This document shows, one piece after another, positions 19,695-29,829 of a stretch of DNA of 64,000 nucleotides. The stretch spans positions 310,001-374,000 of the forward strand of contig CAJQUW010016852.1 in assembly GCA_907163375.1 (NCBI GenBank), given 5' to 3'. This stretch comes from Prostheceraeus crozeri. Taxonomy: Eukaryota; Platyhelminthes; Polycladida; Euryleptidae. A program made the position numbers and the translations under genes. The notes under the pieces are model-generated. The model worked only from the letters and a program-made list of their open reading frames with translations, was not told the origin of the DNA and did no database searches. Position 1 is the first letter of the stretch; each line of letters begins with the position of its first letter.

Positions 19695-20210
19695 GACCTC
19701 CCCAAGGTACGAACAGAAAAAAGGCCAAATCCCTGTGAGTGAATGTGTTTATTAAGTGCAAGGCAGGTAGTGGCCCTTAAGAGAGCCGATTTGGCGTTCG
19801 CAGAGAATGTGAGTGTACGTGCAGTTGTCAACTTGGCAATGACAGCGGTCGTGAGCCGAAGGGTCGCAGCAGCGTCGTTGATTCCCAACAAGAGATCGTG
19901 CGTACTGTAGGCGGGAGAGAGATGAGAGAGAGTTTGGTCCGTCAGCAGGGAGTTTTGATGTCTCTCCAAATGTGTATGATCGATCATCCACCTGGAGCGT
20001 ATGATTGGCGCCCAGCCACTCGCCGGCTCCCTGTCACCGGGCATCGCTTCGCCCTCCCGTCAGAGAAGGGAAGAAGAGTCTGCGCCGATCAATGGCTCAT
20101 GCAAGCGACTCCATTGGTCGTCGCTGCCTTGAAAGTTAATGTACGTTAAGTATCACTTCTGCCGAGTAGTCTTGATGAGGAAAGAGAGAGAAGTCTGCAT
20201 TTTCGTCACA
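19695..20210. other. 516-bp spacer between the two 276-bp repeats, GC-richer
   Basis: No gene is recognised. Two overlapping minus frames (117 and 79 codons) have no motif. The base composition is clearly GC-richer than the flanks, which suggests foreign origin; I see no terminal repeats of its own. Confidence 0.4.
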
Positions 20211-20486
20211 ATCTGCCAGTAGTGGCGTCCGTTTTCTTGTTTTCGATAACTGATCGATACTTCTGCACCAGTTGTGTAATGACGTCCTTCTCATCATTAC
20301 AGAAGTTTTCTTTCCACTTAGACTCATGTCGCTCAGCCATGATAGCTTGTGTTGACCAGACGAAACAAAGTTGTATTATGCACTTTTGAATTTGACACAG
20401 CTGTTGTGCGCAAATATGAGTCAGTCAGATCTAACCTCGTTGTTAAGATGACAGAGGTTTAACTCTGGCTTAGTTAATTCGCTTAC
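20211..20486. repeat. 276-bp direct repeat, copy 2
   Basis: Same length and borders as the copy at 19419. It holds a second, isolated 5' end of the Myb/SANT gene followed by unrelated sequence. The right end of the Harbinger lies 100 bp further on. Confidence 0.85.
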
Positions 20487-20588
20487 ATTGGATGCGGCTT
20501 AGACTTAAGTCTCGATGACAAATTAACTAATCTCAGATTAACTTTAAGCCAGAGTAAAGTTTTTCTCTGGCACTAGATCCCACCCTGT

Positions 20589-21400
20589 AAGTCCTAATTT
20601 AAAGACTGTCACAAATTGTCAAGTGCATATTTCTCTCATAACATCCGGGTGTATGACATGGGTTCATCATGTTTCTAATGGTGCGAAAACGTTTTGTCTA
20701 TATCATGTTATTTAGATGAAAATTATAACTGAAGAAATAAATAAGAAGTATAAGTAGGTCCGTTATCCTAGAAAAGTACATCACTACATCACACTTATTG
20801 AAAAATAATTAAGAACTTAAGTTGGCTTTAGCATATATCACACTGCATACGACACACAATGCAAGTAAAACTTTATTATCACGAAAAGCGCATATTAATA
20901 CAGCACTATTTGAAGGCCATTATGGTATTCTGTGCCGTCTTCGCTGTCGAAAATGACAGACATGTGATCAAAATATCTCCCCTTGGTAGTTGAATGGATA
21001 ATACTTTCTTTCTATACATAATTCAGTAAAACGATGCTACTTGCATAAATACTACTGTCAAGCCACGCGGTTCCGGTCAACCGAGCGCTCAACCGCTCCA
21101 GGCCCTGCACTGAAATCATGCTCTAACTGTCTATGGCTTTCCGATGGAATAGTCTGATAATTGATTATTTGTTAATGCTTTAGGAATTTAATTTGCAGCA
21201 CAATGACTTTAAATATTATTCTGGATTAGTCTTGTTGCAGCACCGCCGAAGGTTAGCGAAGATTTTTGTTTTGTTATGTCTATCGGCAAGGGGAAGACGA
21301 TGTTGCGACTATGATGGGAAGTTTGTGCGCTATCAGATGCATCAGTGGGAACAGCGCATCAACAAGTGTGTGTGGATGTGAGAGAGAGAGAGAGAAAGAG
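20589..21400. other. Intergenic, no gene seen
   Basis: AT-rich DNA without a recognisable gene. A short block at 21058-21100 (CGGTTCCGGTCAACCG) recalls the palindromes at 11090 and 11537 but is unpaired here. A short GA-run lies at 21381-21400. Confidence 0.5.
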
Positions 21401-21403
21401 TAA

Positions 21404-21589
21404 GGCCTCAGCTGCACTGAAAGCAAAAGCAAGCACGAGCGTCCCGAGCAAACGCTAGCAAGCGTATCTCCGCAAGCTATCAATCGCTCTGGTTTGCTTT
21501 GCTAGCAATGTGGCAGTCTTTAACTGCTGCAATGATGACTATATATTTGCTGCAAAATGCTTGGAAAAGCTCGCAGTAAGGCTGAGGCC
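21404..21589. mobile_element. 186-bp MITE with TAA target duplication
   Basis: The element begins GGCCTCAGC and ends with its inverse, GCTGAGGCC, with further inverted similarity over about 32 bp at each end (ACTG, AGC and CAAGCA blocks align). TAA flanks both sides (21401-21403, 21590-21592). The TAA duplication and short ends suggest a Harbinger-type non-autonomous element. There is no coding capacity. Confidence 0.65.
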
Positions 21590-21592
21590 TAA

Positions 21593-24045
21593 TGCAGTGA
21601 AACAGCTGCTACGTGCGCAAGCCAAAATTAATGTGAGTGCTTATCATCTGATAATGAGATTTGAAAAATGGCTAAGTTATGTAAAATAATCAGGGCAAGA
21701 TGATGATGCTACAAAATAATGATGTTATTTTTCTGTAATATACATATTGGCAACTAGATTTTTTATTTCCTTGCACCGAAGGCCCCCGCAGGCAAGAAGA
21801 ATGCAGTACCGTTCAGAATGTTTTAGAACAAGCATGACTTTTCTTGTTTATTAGTTTATTTGATTCTTTTTGATTCCAGCAAGCTCAATGTAAACTATAG
21901 CAACCTTGTACAAGCTCAGTAAACTATCCGCATGCTTACATACTACTTAGAGGGCCTATTTGTCGGAATCCACTGTATTTGTTGGAAGTGTTCTCTAAGC
22001 GAGCCAATAGGATAGACAATAGGATAGGTCAACTTTTGTTTGGGAGCAATTCTCTTACTCTAGACTGGCTGCGCCAATGTAGCATCAAAAAGTTTACACG
22101 ACAATCAATAATTAATGGGATCCAAGCTAGACTATAAAAGCATGGGCACTTGCATTTAATGCCATATTTTAAAGCGTTGTTTGAAGCAATGTTATTACAA
22201 TTACCTTTATACACAACTCATCGAGACTCATGTTTAAAAGTTATAACTTGAAACAATCCTTAAAAAGAAGATGTCAAAACATTATACAAATCATGAAGTA
22301 ATACATTGTTAATAAAGGTCTGCAGTCGTTGGAACTGTTCCTACAAGCTAGCGGTCGCAATACCGGACCATGTCCACAAATTCGGTATTTGGGCAATGAT
22401 AAAGCCGGTATCATCTCTTATGAAACAAAAACACGATAAACTATCCATGCTTTTTCATCAAACAAATCTTGTTGAAGGTAAAGAATCTATACTAGCTATA
22501 TGAGTGGGCCCACGGTATGCATAAAATAGCCGCAATCGTCAATTACGAATATTTTCTTTCTGGTAAATGTTTGAGCGAATGAACCACAAAACATCCACTG
22601 CTTTGTGTGGGAGACATTTAGGAATACAATAGTGGAAAACGATCACTCTGCTTCACTGAGGTTGATGGAATGTTGAGAAGACAATCGAAAACAAGTTGAA
22701 TTCGAACTTCTGAAAATTCAAGATTTCCTTCCTTGGCCTTCATCGCTTCTGATGACATTTCACCCTCTATCCTTCTTCAGAAGATTGACGATTGTCAATC
22801 GAAACTTGTGGATCAACCTCTTCTGTGCTCAGGTTCATGTATAGAAGTTTATGCTGGGCAACGCGCTCGGTCCAGCACCGCGAAGGATGTTCCCATCCGC
22901 ACAACAAACTGCATCGTGAAGATGGCATTGTGATCAGTGTTCAAAATTATTGGCAGCCGCAGACACTGCGCTTCGTCATATATAAGGGCTCATCATTACC
23001 GCTCGGAATGGCTCAAACTAGCTAGCTTGTGCTGTTCCGACTACGAAGCTGCACTGACCAGCCCTCGTAAGGCGAAAGGGAGTTTCTCAAGGAATTTTTG
23101 TGCTTCATTTGTCCACGTATGTGGGAATCTTTCAATCAAGTGCATTGTAATGTCAATGATATTAGCAGATCCATCAAGCAAAATTTATTGCTGTCATTTG
23201 TCAAGTCAACTAGCTAGCTTAGCTCTCCCGTTTCACCTCCTTCTCCTCCTTTGCTATGGAGGAGAGACGCACACGGTCGTCTAGACGAACAGCGAGCCGA
23301 TGTGTTGGAAATTTTCAAGCCAAGCCAAACCGACGAGCTGTTGTCTCCTTAGTTTGGCTTGAGTACATCTCTTCTTTGGAGATTGGACATTACCTTTACA
23401 AAAGCCAATTATGATGTCAATAAAAGGAAAAAATAAATTGATTGTGATACAAAACTGATAGAAATCGGCAGTATTTCAGACAGTTCCAGACAAATAGTTT
23501 CCTCTTTCCAAAGGCATGTGCTGTCGAGATTCTGCGTATTATGTGTAAACAAATTCGCTGCCATTAGTTTACAGAAACATAAGTTCGCAATTGTTTTCGT
23601 CATACACTTTTGATTTACATGATGAATAGGTCTCAACAGTATTGCGAAGACATAGCTGGTCTTATGTCCTAACTTATTCCTGCAAGTTTGAACAGATGTA
23701 CGGCCAATTTCCTCACCGAATTGGGCCATCTGTTGATATCTGTGATCTCACTTTCTCAGTGAGGAGGAAAACTTTCTTGTGAGGAGGGGATAGATAATAT
23801 GCTTTGTGTCACAGGTCCTAGGATATTTTAACTGTTGAAAAACGTATTAAACTGCAAACTATATTTTTCACTTAATTTTTTTTAACTTTTTTTTTTCACA
23901 CACTTAACATGAAGACATTTTTGAATAGCACACTGCTCCAACACTGCCATTGCAGATGCAGGGATCACAATGTCATGAATTTGTATGAATCAGAATAAGG
24001 AGAATTTCTGAGCTTATGCTGAAGCTGTGAATAGCAAATGAACAG
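21593..24045. other. Long intergenic stretch, no gene seen
   Basis: Frames up to about 115 codons occur on both strands but lack motifs and overlap randomly. A small hairpin with arms CAAGCCAAAC / GTTTGGCTTG lies at about 23324-23372. Nothing else was recognised. Confidence 0.5.
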
Positions 24046-25437
24046 TTCCTCAGTATCATAACTTTGTTATCATTAAATAACTAAACTAATAATAAATTAA
24101 CTTGTTAATTAAATTAACCTAAATAATTAAATTAAACAAACTTTATATCACTTGCGTCAGCCAGTTTACGAGGTCGGGAACATCAGTAAATCATCTGAAA
24201 TTCCATCATCATACGCTCCTTTTCAGAATGGCAACATCATCTCTCACATTAGCAACTGAACATTCAGCATCAGCAATCGTTTCTACGCAACCATCATCTC
24301 CAGACAAGACGATTCGATTCTGTGGAAAGTATATCATGGTAGTAAAGGAAATTGATATTTCACTGAAATGTGAGAAATGCAGCTTCATTTTCCATACCCA
24401 TTGTACTTTACTTCCTAATTACGAACTGCTGAAAGGCTTTAAACATTGTAAAAAGAAGTACTGCTGCAAAAACTGTATAAAAAGTTTGTATTCTTCAGAA
24501 CTTGATAATTTTTCACAATCCTCCCAAAACATAAACAACAAAAATGTGATACACACAACACAAAGACAGAACACTCAAGCCGACATACAAACAAACAAAC
24601 AAAGAACTCGAAAAAAAGAAGAAGACAACAAGCCGAAAAAAAGAGATCACATGCAAACGATCAACACATTCCAAAACGAAATGAAAGAACAAGATGAATA
24701 AATTAGAACCTTGAAAGCAAAACAACAGAACATAAATCGAAAACTCGAAAAAATTAGATCAGTGATACAAGAATTAAAAGAAAAAGAAAGTGAACTACTA
24801 CGCAAAGACCAAGAAATCGAGCAATTAAAGATAAATGCAAGAAAACAGGAAAGGAAGATTTTCCTTTTGAATGATGGAAGCAGCGATAGTGAAAGTGAGG
24901 AAGAAATTGACTTGAAGAACGATGTCCATGAAATATTGAAGAAAATGAAAATCATGGAGAGAGAAATAAAGAAAAATTCTGAATTTATACGGCAGCAACA
25001 GCGAGAGCTTTGACAAGATTATTAACATGAAGAGGCTCAGCACCATCATCGGCAACCATCACAACGGCAACAACAAAGACTGTGGCAACAAGAAATTCGC
25101 AGCAATAGAGTAATAATCTGTTTTCACTGTGGCAAAAGGGGTCATCACATCAGAAATTGTTATCACGCGCCATGGAATCGACGACAAAGATATACCAGAT
25201 ACAATTACAACAATCAAAACAGAGACATACATAAATAACCAAAGAAGAAATTATTATCAGAACAACAACAGAAGAAGATATGAAAATGAAAGAAGGTACG
25301 AAAATGTAAGAGGATGCCGATGCGAAAATGAGAGAAGTGAAGAAAATAGACGATACAACTTTGAAAGAGAGAAATTAACGATTTGATATTTTGATACTGA
25401 ATAGGTCCTCAGTTTTATAACTTAGTTATCATTAAAT
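24046..25437 (+). mobile_element. Gag- or ORF1-like retroelement relic flanked by short direct repeats (fossil)
   Basis: A region coding for a PHD-like zinc finger, a long coiled coil and a CCHC knuckle lies between two direct repeats: CCTCAGTATCATAACTTTG... at about 24050 and CCTCAGTTTTATAACTTAG... at about 25404, roughly 34 bp each with four or five differences. No reverse transcriptase, protease or integrase is present. It could be a gag-only non-autonomous element, an ORF1 fragment of a LINE or a Penelope-type ORF1. The repeats may be remnants of terminal repeats or an old target duplication. It is broken at about two or three places. Confidence 0.5.
24228..25240 (+). pseudogene. PHD-like finger, coiled coil and CCHC knuckle protein (fossil)
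   Basis: The start is the ATG at 24228. Residues about 31-85 carry a Cys/His cluster spaced like a PHD or similar cross-brace finger (FCGKYI, KCEKCSF, HTHCTLL, CKKKYCCKNC). A Lys/Glu/Gln-rich coiled coil follows, ending in an acidic patch (DGSSDSESEEE). Near 25120 there is a retroviral-type knuckle, CFHCGKRGHHIRNC. The order finger, coil, knuckle suggests an RNA-binding particle protein. The host gene alternative is unlikely given the breaks. Confidence 0.5.
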
Positions 25438-25514
25438 AGCGACACTCATTTACGGATATGATGAAATTTTGCTAAATAATAGCATAAAATTGATTTCTGC
25501 ATAGATTATTAGAT

Positions 25515-25655
25515 AAAGTAACTGTATAGATTCAAAATTATGCATAACGTCACTTATCTTGACAGGCACAAATAATTATAAGAGACTATTATAATTATGA
25601 ATGATTCTGTCACATTTTGAATCTATGTGACAAATGTGTCTTGATAAGTGTTTGT
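25515..25655. repeat. Nested inverted repeat
   Basis: Arms TAGATTCAAAAT / ATTTTGAATCTA and CACTTATCTTGACA / TGTCTTGATAAGTG enclose an inner ATAATTATA hairpin. It looks like a small degraded foldback element. Confidence 0.35.
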
Positions 25656-25909
25656 TGTGTTTTGCCATACAACTAACCTTGTTGTCATTATTCTATTATG
25701 CTTTCACGAGGGCTACATGTACTCCTAACATGTAAGAATGAATAAACAGCTACTTTCAAATTTAATCTTCAGAAAGCTGAATTTTCAGAAAGTTAATATT
25801 TGGCTTGAACCAAAGGATTTTGCATAACCATAGAGAAGAACTAACCTTCGTTGGGCTATCCTCCGAACGCTCGCCATTAAGAGCAAATTTTTGTTGATCC
25901 CATCCAGAT

Positions 25910-26074
25910 TTCCTAAATAAAGCAACGTCTCCCATTCAGAATATGATGCGATTTGTTTCAGGCATGTCAAGATCAGTCATGGTATTCTGATAAAACGAAG
26001 ACCATCACTGATTTTGACATGCCCAAAACACATCGCATCATATTCTGAATTGGTCACGTTGCTTAGTTTAGGGA
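25910..26074. repeat. Long hairpin with 73-bp arms
   Basis: The arm 25910-25982 pairs with 26002-26074 over about 73 bp with roughly ten mismatches by eye; blocks such as TCAGAATATGATGCGAT are perfectly inverted. The loop is only 19 bases. It could be a foldback MITE or give a double-stranded RNA if transcribed. Confidence 0.7.
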
Positions 26075-26640
26075 TGCATGTTACAAATAGCTAATATCTT
26101 ATAATTTGATTTTGGGAATAATTTGTAAGTTTTTTGGGAAAAATATTTGCACTATAGAAAGTATTCAAGCTATTAGTTTAGACATAAATTATATTATTGT
26201 GATGAATTTATGTCATCTTAGAGAAGTCTGTTCATCGACTGGATAATTAATACTTGAATACTGCTCAAACAAATCACATGAGAATTAATCAAATTCTGTC
26301 TAATTTCTGAAATTACAAAATCCCATTTATAAGTTCACTGTAAGCAAATGGAAATGACTTCTAAAATATATTTTAACTATTATAATGGTGCTTTGGCAGA
26401 AAAAAATATTAGCAAAATGATATCCTGCAAATTTCACAAAAATTGAGGAATTATCTTCTTGCACTTTAAAAAAACATATTCTTCAAACATATTTTTCAAA
26501 AGAAAATTCTGAATTACATTTGCGGGCGCTCTAAGTATCGTACGAAGTCGGGATCTTACGAAACGCGTTGATTTCCTCTTTCATTTGGTAACCGTTTTAG
26601 ATGCATTTTTTTACTTCGCAACGTTGTCCAAAGAAATTCG
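26075..26640. other. Intergenic, nothing recognised
   Basis: AT-rich sequence without a gene or repeat pair that I can see. Confidence 0.5.
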
Positions 26641-26659
26641 GGTCTGAAATGGGTTAAGA

Positions 26660-27233
26660 TAGTCCAACCGTTAAACAATATTTCAATATCTATTCGCAAT
26701 TTTGCAGATGCATTCTTGAAGAAAGGTGGATTGTCTGAATCTTGCTATCTTGTAAGATTGAAAGGTCATTTTCCTCAAATCCCAAAATATTGAAAGGTCA
26801 ATATCAACCATTCCCCATGGCAGCTCATAAATGTCCTTTCATACGCTTTTGAGCTGTACCGAGTCAATTTTGTTTATCACTGCAAGAACTTGCGCTTTCA
26901 TAAGAAACTACTTACTAGTCCGGTAATACATAAAATAGCCGAACCAGCCAGCAGGATCAAAATATTTATTCGTAGTTTTGCAAATGCATTCTTGAAAAAG
27001 ATTGTTTGTCTGAATCTTGTTATCTTTGAAAATTTAAATAAGGTTATTTTCCTGAAATCCATGATTCCACAACAAACTTAATGTCAAACCATCAACGATT
27101 TCTCATGGTAGCTCATCAGTGTCTTGTCAATATTCCCAGTTACGTTTATGAGATTTACAGAATTAATCTTGCTTATATTTACAACAATTTGCGATTTTGT
27201 GTTCTTTTGCGCATTTTGAAACGTTAGTTTCTA
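26660..27233. repeat. Old tandem duplication, two units of about 280-300 bp
   Basis: Matching landmarks recur in order: TTGCAGATGCATTCTTGAA (about 26703) and TTGCAAATGCATTCTTGAA (about 26978), GTCTGAATCTTG, TTTTCCTCAAATCC versus TTTTCCTGAAATCC, CATGGCAGCTCAT versus CATGGTAGCTCAT, and both units end at CTAGTCCG. The units have diverged noticeably. The second unit ends exactly where the foldback element starts. Confidence 0.6.
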
Positions 27234-27943
27234 GTCCGACAACCAGAACGGCTTCTGCAGGGATAGATCGAAAATGAGACTTTCGCAGAATGTTGTGCAA
27301 CCTATCCTTACTACGAATATGCATAATAGACGTCTGCCGAGTTCTAGTTAGTTCCTCTTCTTGTCAGACAGGATGAAAGAAAAGCACATTTTAATCCATA
27401 TATGGGGCGCAGATTGCAATTTTTTGGCAAAAATGAGATTTTCTATGTTTTTGCTTATTAAGTTAAATATAAGGAGTCTATAGAACTATAATTTTCAGCA
27501 CGGTATGTCATCAGGTCATTTCCTATCATGTGTATGTGACATTATCATGTTTCCGATCGGCGATGTGTGCGAGAATGTGGTTCAATGTGCATAAATTGGG
27601 CTAACATGTTGGTGTGTGCCGACATTTGGAAGCCTGCGAAATCTGAATGTGTTTATCTTCATAGACAGGGGTGTATGAACATGATAAGAAATGACCTGAA
27701 GATATTCCATGTCAAAAATGATGGCTCTATACTTAGTGCTTTAAAAGCTGTTAAGAGAAAACACAGAAAATTCCTTTTTTGCAAAAAATGCAATGTGCCT
27801 CCGATTGGATTAACATGTGCTTTTCTTTGATCGTATCTGACAAGAAGAGGAACCAGTTAGAACTCGGCAGACGCGCAGGTTCATGGTTGGTATAGGGTGT
27901 GCATCATTCTGTGAAAATCTCATTTTCGTTCTGGCTGCCGGAC
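27234..27943. mobile_element. Foldback transposon copy 1, long terminal inverted repeats
   Basis: The ends GTCCGACAACCAGAACG and CGTTCTGGCTGCCGGAC are inverted and flanked by TA. Inverted similarity reaches about 200-250 bp inwards, including CTTCTTGTCAGA versus TCTGACAAGAAGAGG and the ATGAGATTTTC region. No coding gene is inside. A second copy is at 49814 and an end fragment at 58071. Confidence 0.7.
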
Positions 27944-27945
27944 TA

Positions 27946-28830
27946 TTGACCTGTGACATAGCATTTTTATATTCACATCAGCACTTCACACAACAGCGAC
28001 TGTAAAGCATGTGTTGAGTTCTACCGGAACGAATTCACAAAATCATTAACACTAACAAATTTATTTTTGATATACATGCATAATCGCTTATTGACTATTA
28101 TTGTGCAATCGACACTGCAGATATCGCGTGTCCAACAAAACATATCAAGATAATGCCAATTACTCATGCTATTGCCGTGATGATAAAAAGTGAACACAAC
28201 GACAGAAATAAAATTTATTCATGACTCTTTCTTATTTCAGGATTTATTAATAGATGCAGCATTTTTTGGGAATAAAATATTGCCAGCAATGTGAACAACG
28301 GAAATATTCAGGGTGAGCTTTGATAATTTGCTCAAATTGCCTGCCTTCGTTGAGGGACAGCCTGGTACATAGACTACTCAATTTTAAATGTAACAATTAC
28401 CGATGTCTCTACATTATACGTGTAATAAGAACATGTGATATAGACTGATGGCTGAGCTTTTGGGAGATTCTACTTTAAGAGATTTGGGTACTAATGATGT
28501 GTCAACTAATCTACGATAATTTGGCTATTATGTATTGTTCTGTAGACTTTCGCTCTATTTCCAACCTTCGTTCATATGTCGTTAAAGTAAAGCCAGAGTG
28601 GACTGCCTTCATATTTCTCCTTCGTGCGCAACAAAGATCTTAAGACATATATTCTTGGCAAATGCATCACATAACGGACCAAATGAAAGGGTTAGTCTCA
28701 ATTGAATGTGCACATAAAATATCACAGCAGAGGTGCACTAACCGACTGATGTCTAAATTATATCAACAGGCGTGGATCAGTTTGGGCCTACATTATGTAA
28801 GATGTCATTCACGAAAATGATCTGATAAGA
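27946..28830. other. Intergenic, downstream of the first GPCR gene
   Basis: No gene or repeat recognised. The part next to 28831 would hold the 3' untranslated region of the GPCR gene. Confidence 0.5.
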
Positions 28831-29802
28831 CTATTTTTTTGAACATGTTCCCTCGATAGAGTTTTCAGAAGCCACAAAAATCTTTCCACCAGTGAATAAT
28901 AGGCAAAGAGAGGTAAATGCTCGACGGAATCCTCTCGTTGTAAGAATGTAAACGTAAAAGTTGATGCCATTATTTGTAACTGAAAACATTAGGAGGATAT
29001 TATATGTCGCGTATAGAATGCTCTTGTCGAGATACGCAAGTGAATTGGTGTCCAACAACACGTTGAAAATGAATCCTGGTAAACCAAGAACCAATTGCAC
29101 AATGCTCACACCAAGGAGCATAACAGTTGCCGACAGAATAGATTTCGCTTCGGATTCAGCAACGTTACCGTGAGCTACGGATACCTTTCGAGATCGTTCA
29201 TGAAAATGACGAAATATTATAGCCATCGTTATGATCAACAAAGTATATGGCAATGCTGATCCAATTGCAAAGTTTATCCATGAAAAAGTAGGCAACGGCA
29301 TTGGAAAGATGTTCACGCATTTTCCGTTTTGATATTGCCGTCCTAGCAATTGTCCGTACAATAAAATTGACACGGCTATCTCCCCTATTACAAAGCAGGC
29401 AGCAGCTCTCCAGCTTTTTAAGAAATGAAATTTGGTTGGAAACACCGTGATACACAATCGCTCTAATGCAATTAAACAGAGCGTCCAGAGTGAGACAGAA
29501 TATGAGATATATACCAAGAATGTGTGAACCTTACAACTAAGCGAATCATTGTTTCTTATGTCGTATTGATAAGTCGCCATTTGCCAGTATCTCATTGCGC
29601 CTGTGAGGATAGCCATTGTGTCAAAAAGAGCCAATACTAAGAAAAGTATTCGCGTTGAGACGCGCAATGATCGATAATATATGAGAGTGGCGAAAGTCAG
29701 GCAGTTCCCACTTATTCCGAGTGCTATAACTGAGGCGCCGTATATTTTGACGAATGAGTTAATTGCTGCAGCAGCAGAATCGGTTGTTTTATTTTCTGCC
29801 AT
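28831..29802 (-). CDS. Class A (rhodopsin-family) GPCR, paralogue 1
   Basis: The 323-residue intronless gene starts at an ATG (MAENKTTDS, with an N-glycosylation site N4-K-T). Seven hydrophobic helices lie at about 17-41, 52-74, 92-114, 133-151, 176-199, 224-248 and 262-286. Class A marks are G32-N33 in TM1, D61 in TM2, C90 and C162 for the extracellular disulfide, P185 in TM5 and P242 in TM6. Unusual points: DRY is ERL (114-116), the CWxP of TM6 is GLPG, and NPxxY is NFYVY (281-285). It acts at the plasma membrane through G proteins; the ligand is unknown. FMRFamide-type peptide receptors are the nearest style I recognise. Two close paralogues follow in the same orientation. Confidence 0.88.
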   Translation of the reverse strand: MAENKTTDSAAAAINSFVKIYGASVIALGISGNCLTFATLIYYRSLRVSTRILFLVLALFDTMAILTGAMRYWQMATYQYDIRNNDSLSCKVHTFLVYISYSVSLWTLCLIALERLCITVFPTKFHFLKSWRAAACFVIGEIAVSILLYGQLLGRQYQNGKCVNIFPMPLPTFSWINFAIGSALPYTLLIITMAIIFRHFHERSRKVSVAHGNVAESEAKSILSATVMLLGVSIVQLVLGLPGFIFNVLLDTNSLAYLDKSILYATYNILLMFSVTNNGINFYVYILTTRGFRRAFTSLCLLFTGGKIFVASENSIEGTCSKK

Positions 29803-29829
29803 TCAAAGATCGTAAGAAAAACCCTTTCT

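Larger units (their letters stand above)
11951..20585. mobile_element. PIF/Harbinger DNA transposon relic carrying two later insertions
   Basis: The left end reads GGGTGGAATCTAGTG (11951-11965) and the right end CACTAGATCCCACCC (20571-20585), an imperfect terminal inverted repeat. Both are flanked by TGT (11948-11950 and 20586-20588), fitting the 3-bp target duplication of this superfamily. Subterminal CTTAAG and GATTAA motifs occur at both ends. Inside are a nuclease C-terminal remnant on the plus strand and a Myb/SANT gene on the minus strand, the usual two-gene layout. A Gypsy element (12485-17115) and a mariner (17243-18669) are nested in it, and a 276-bp segment is duplicated. Most of the nuclease is gone. 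Confidence 0.7.

Noticed and set aside
19695-20210. Possible solo LTR between the 276-bp repeats
   Set aside because: No TG...CA ends or short target duplication at its borders; the flanking repeats are far too long to be a target duplication.
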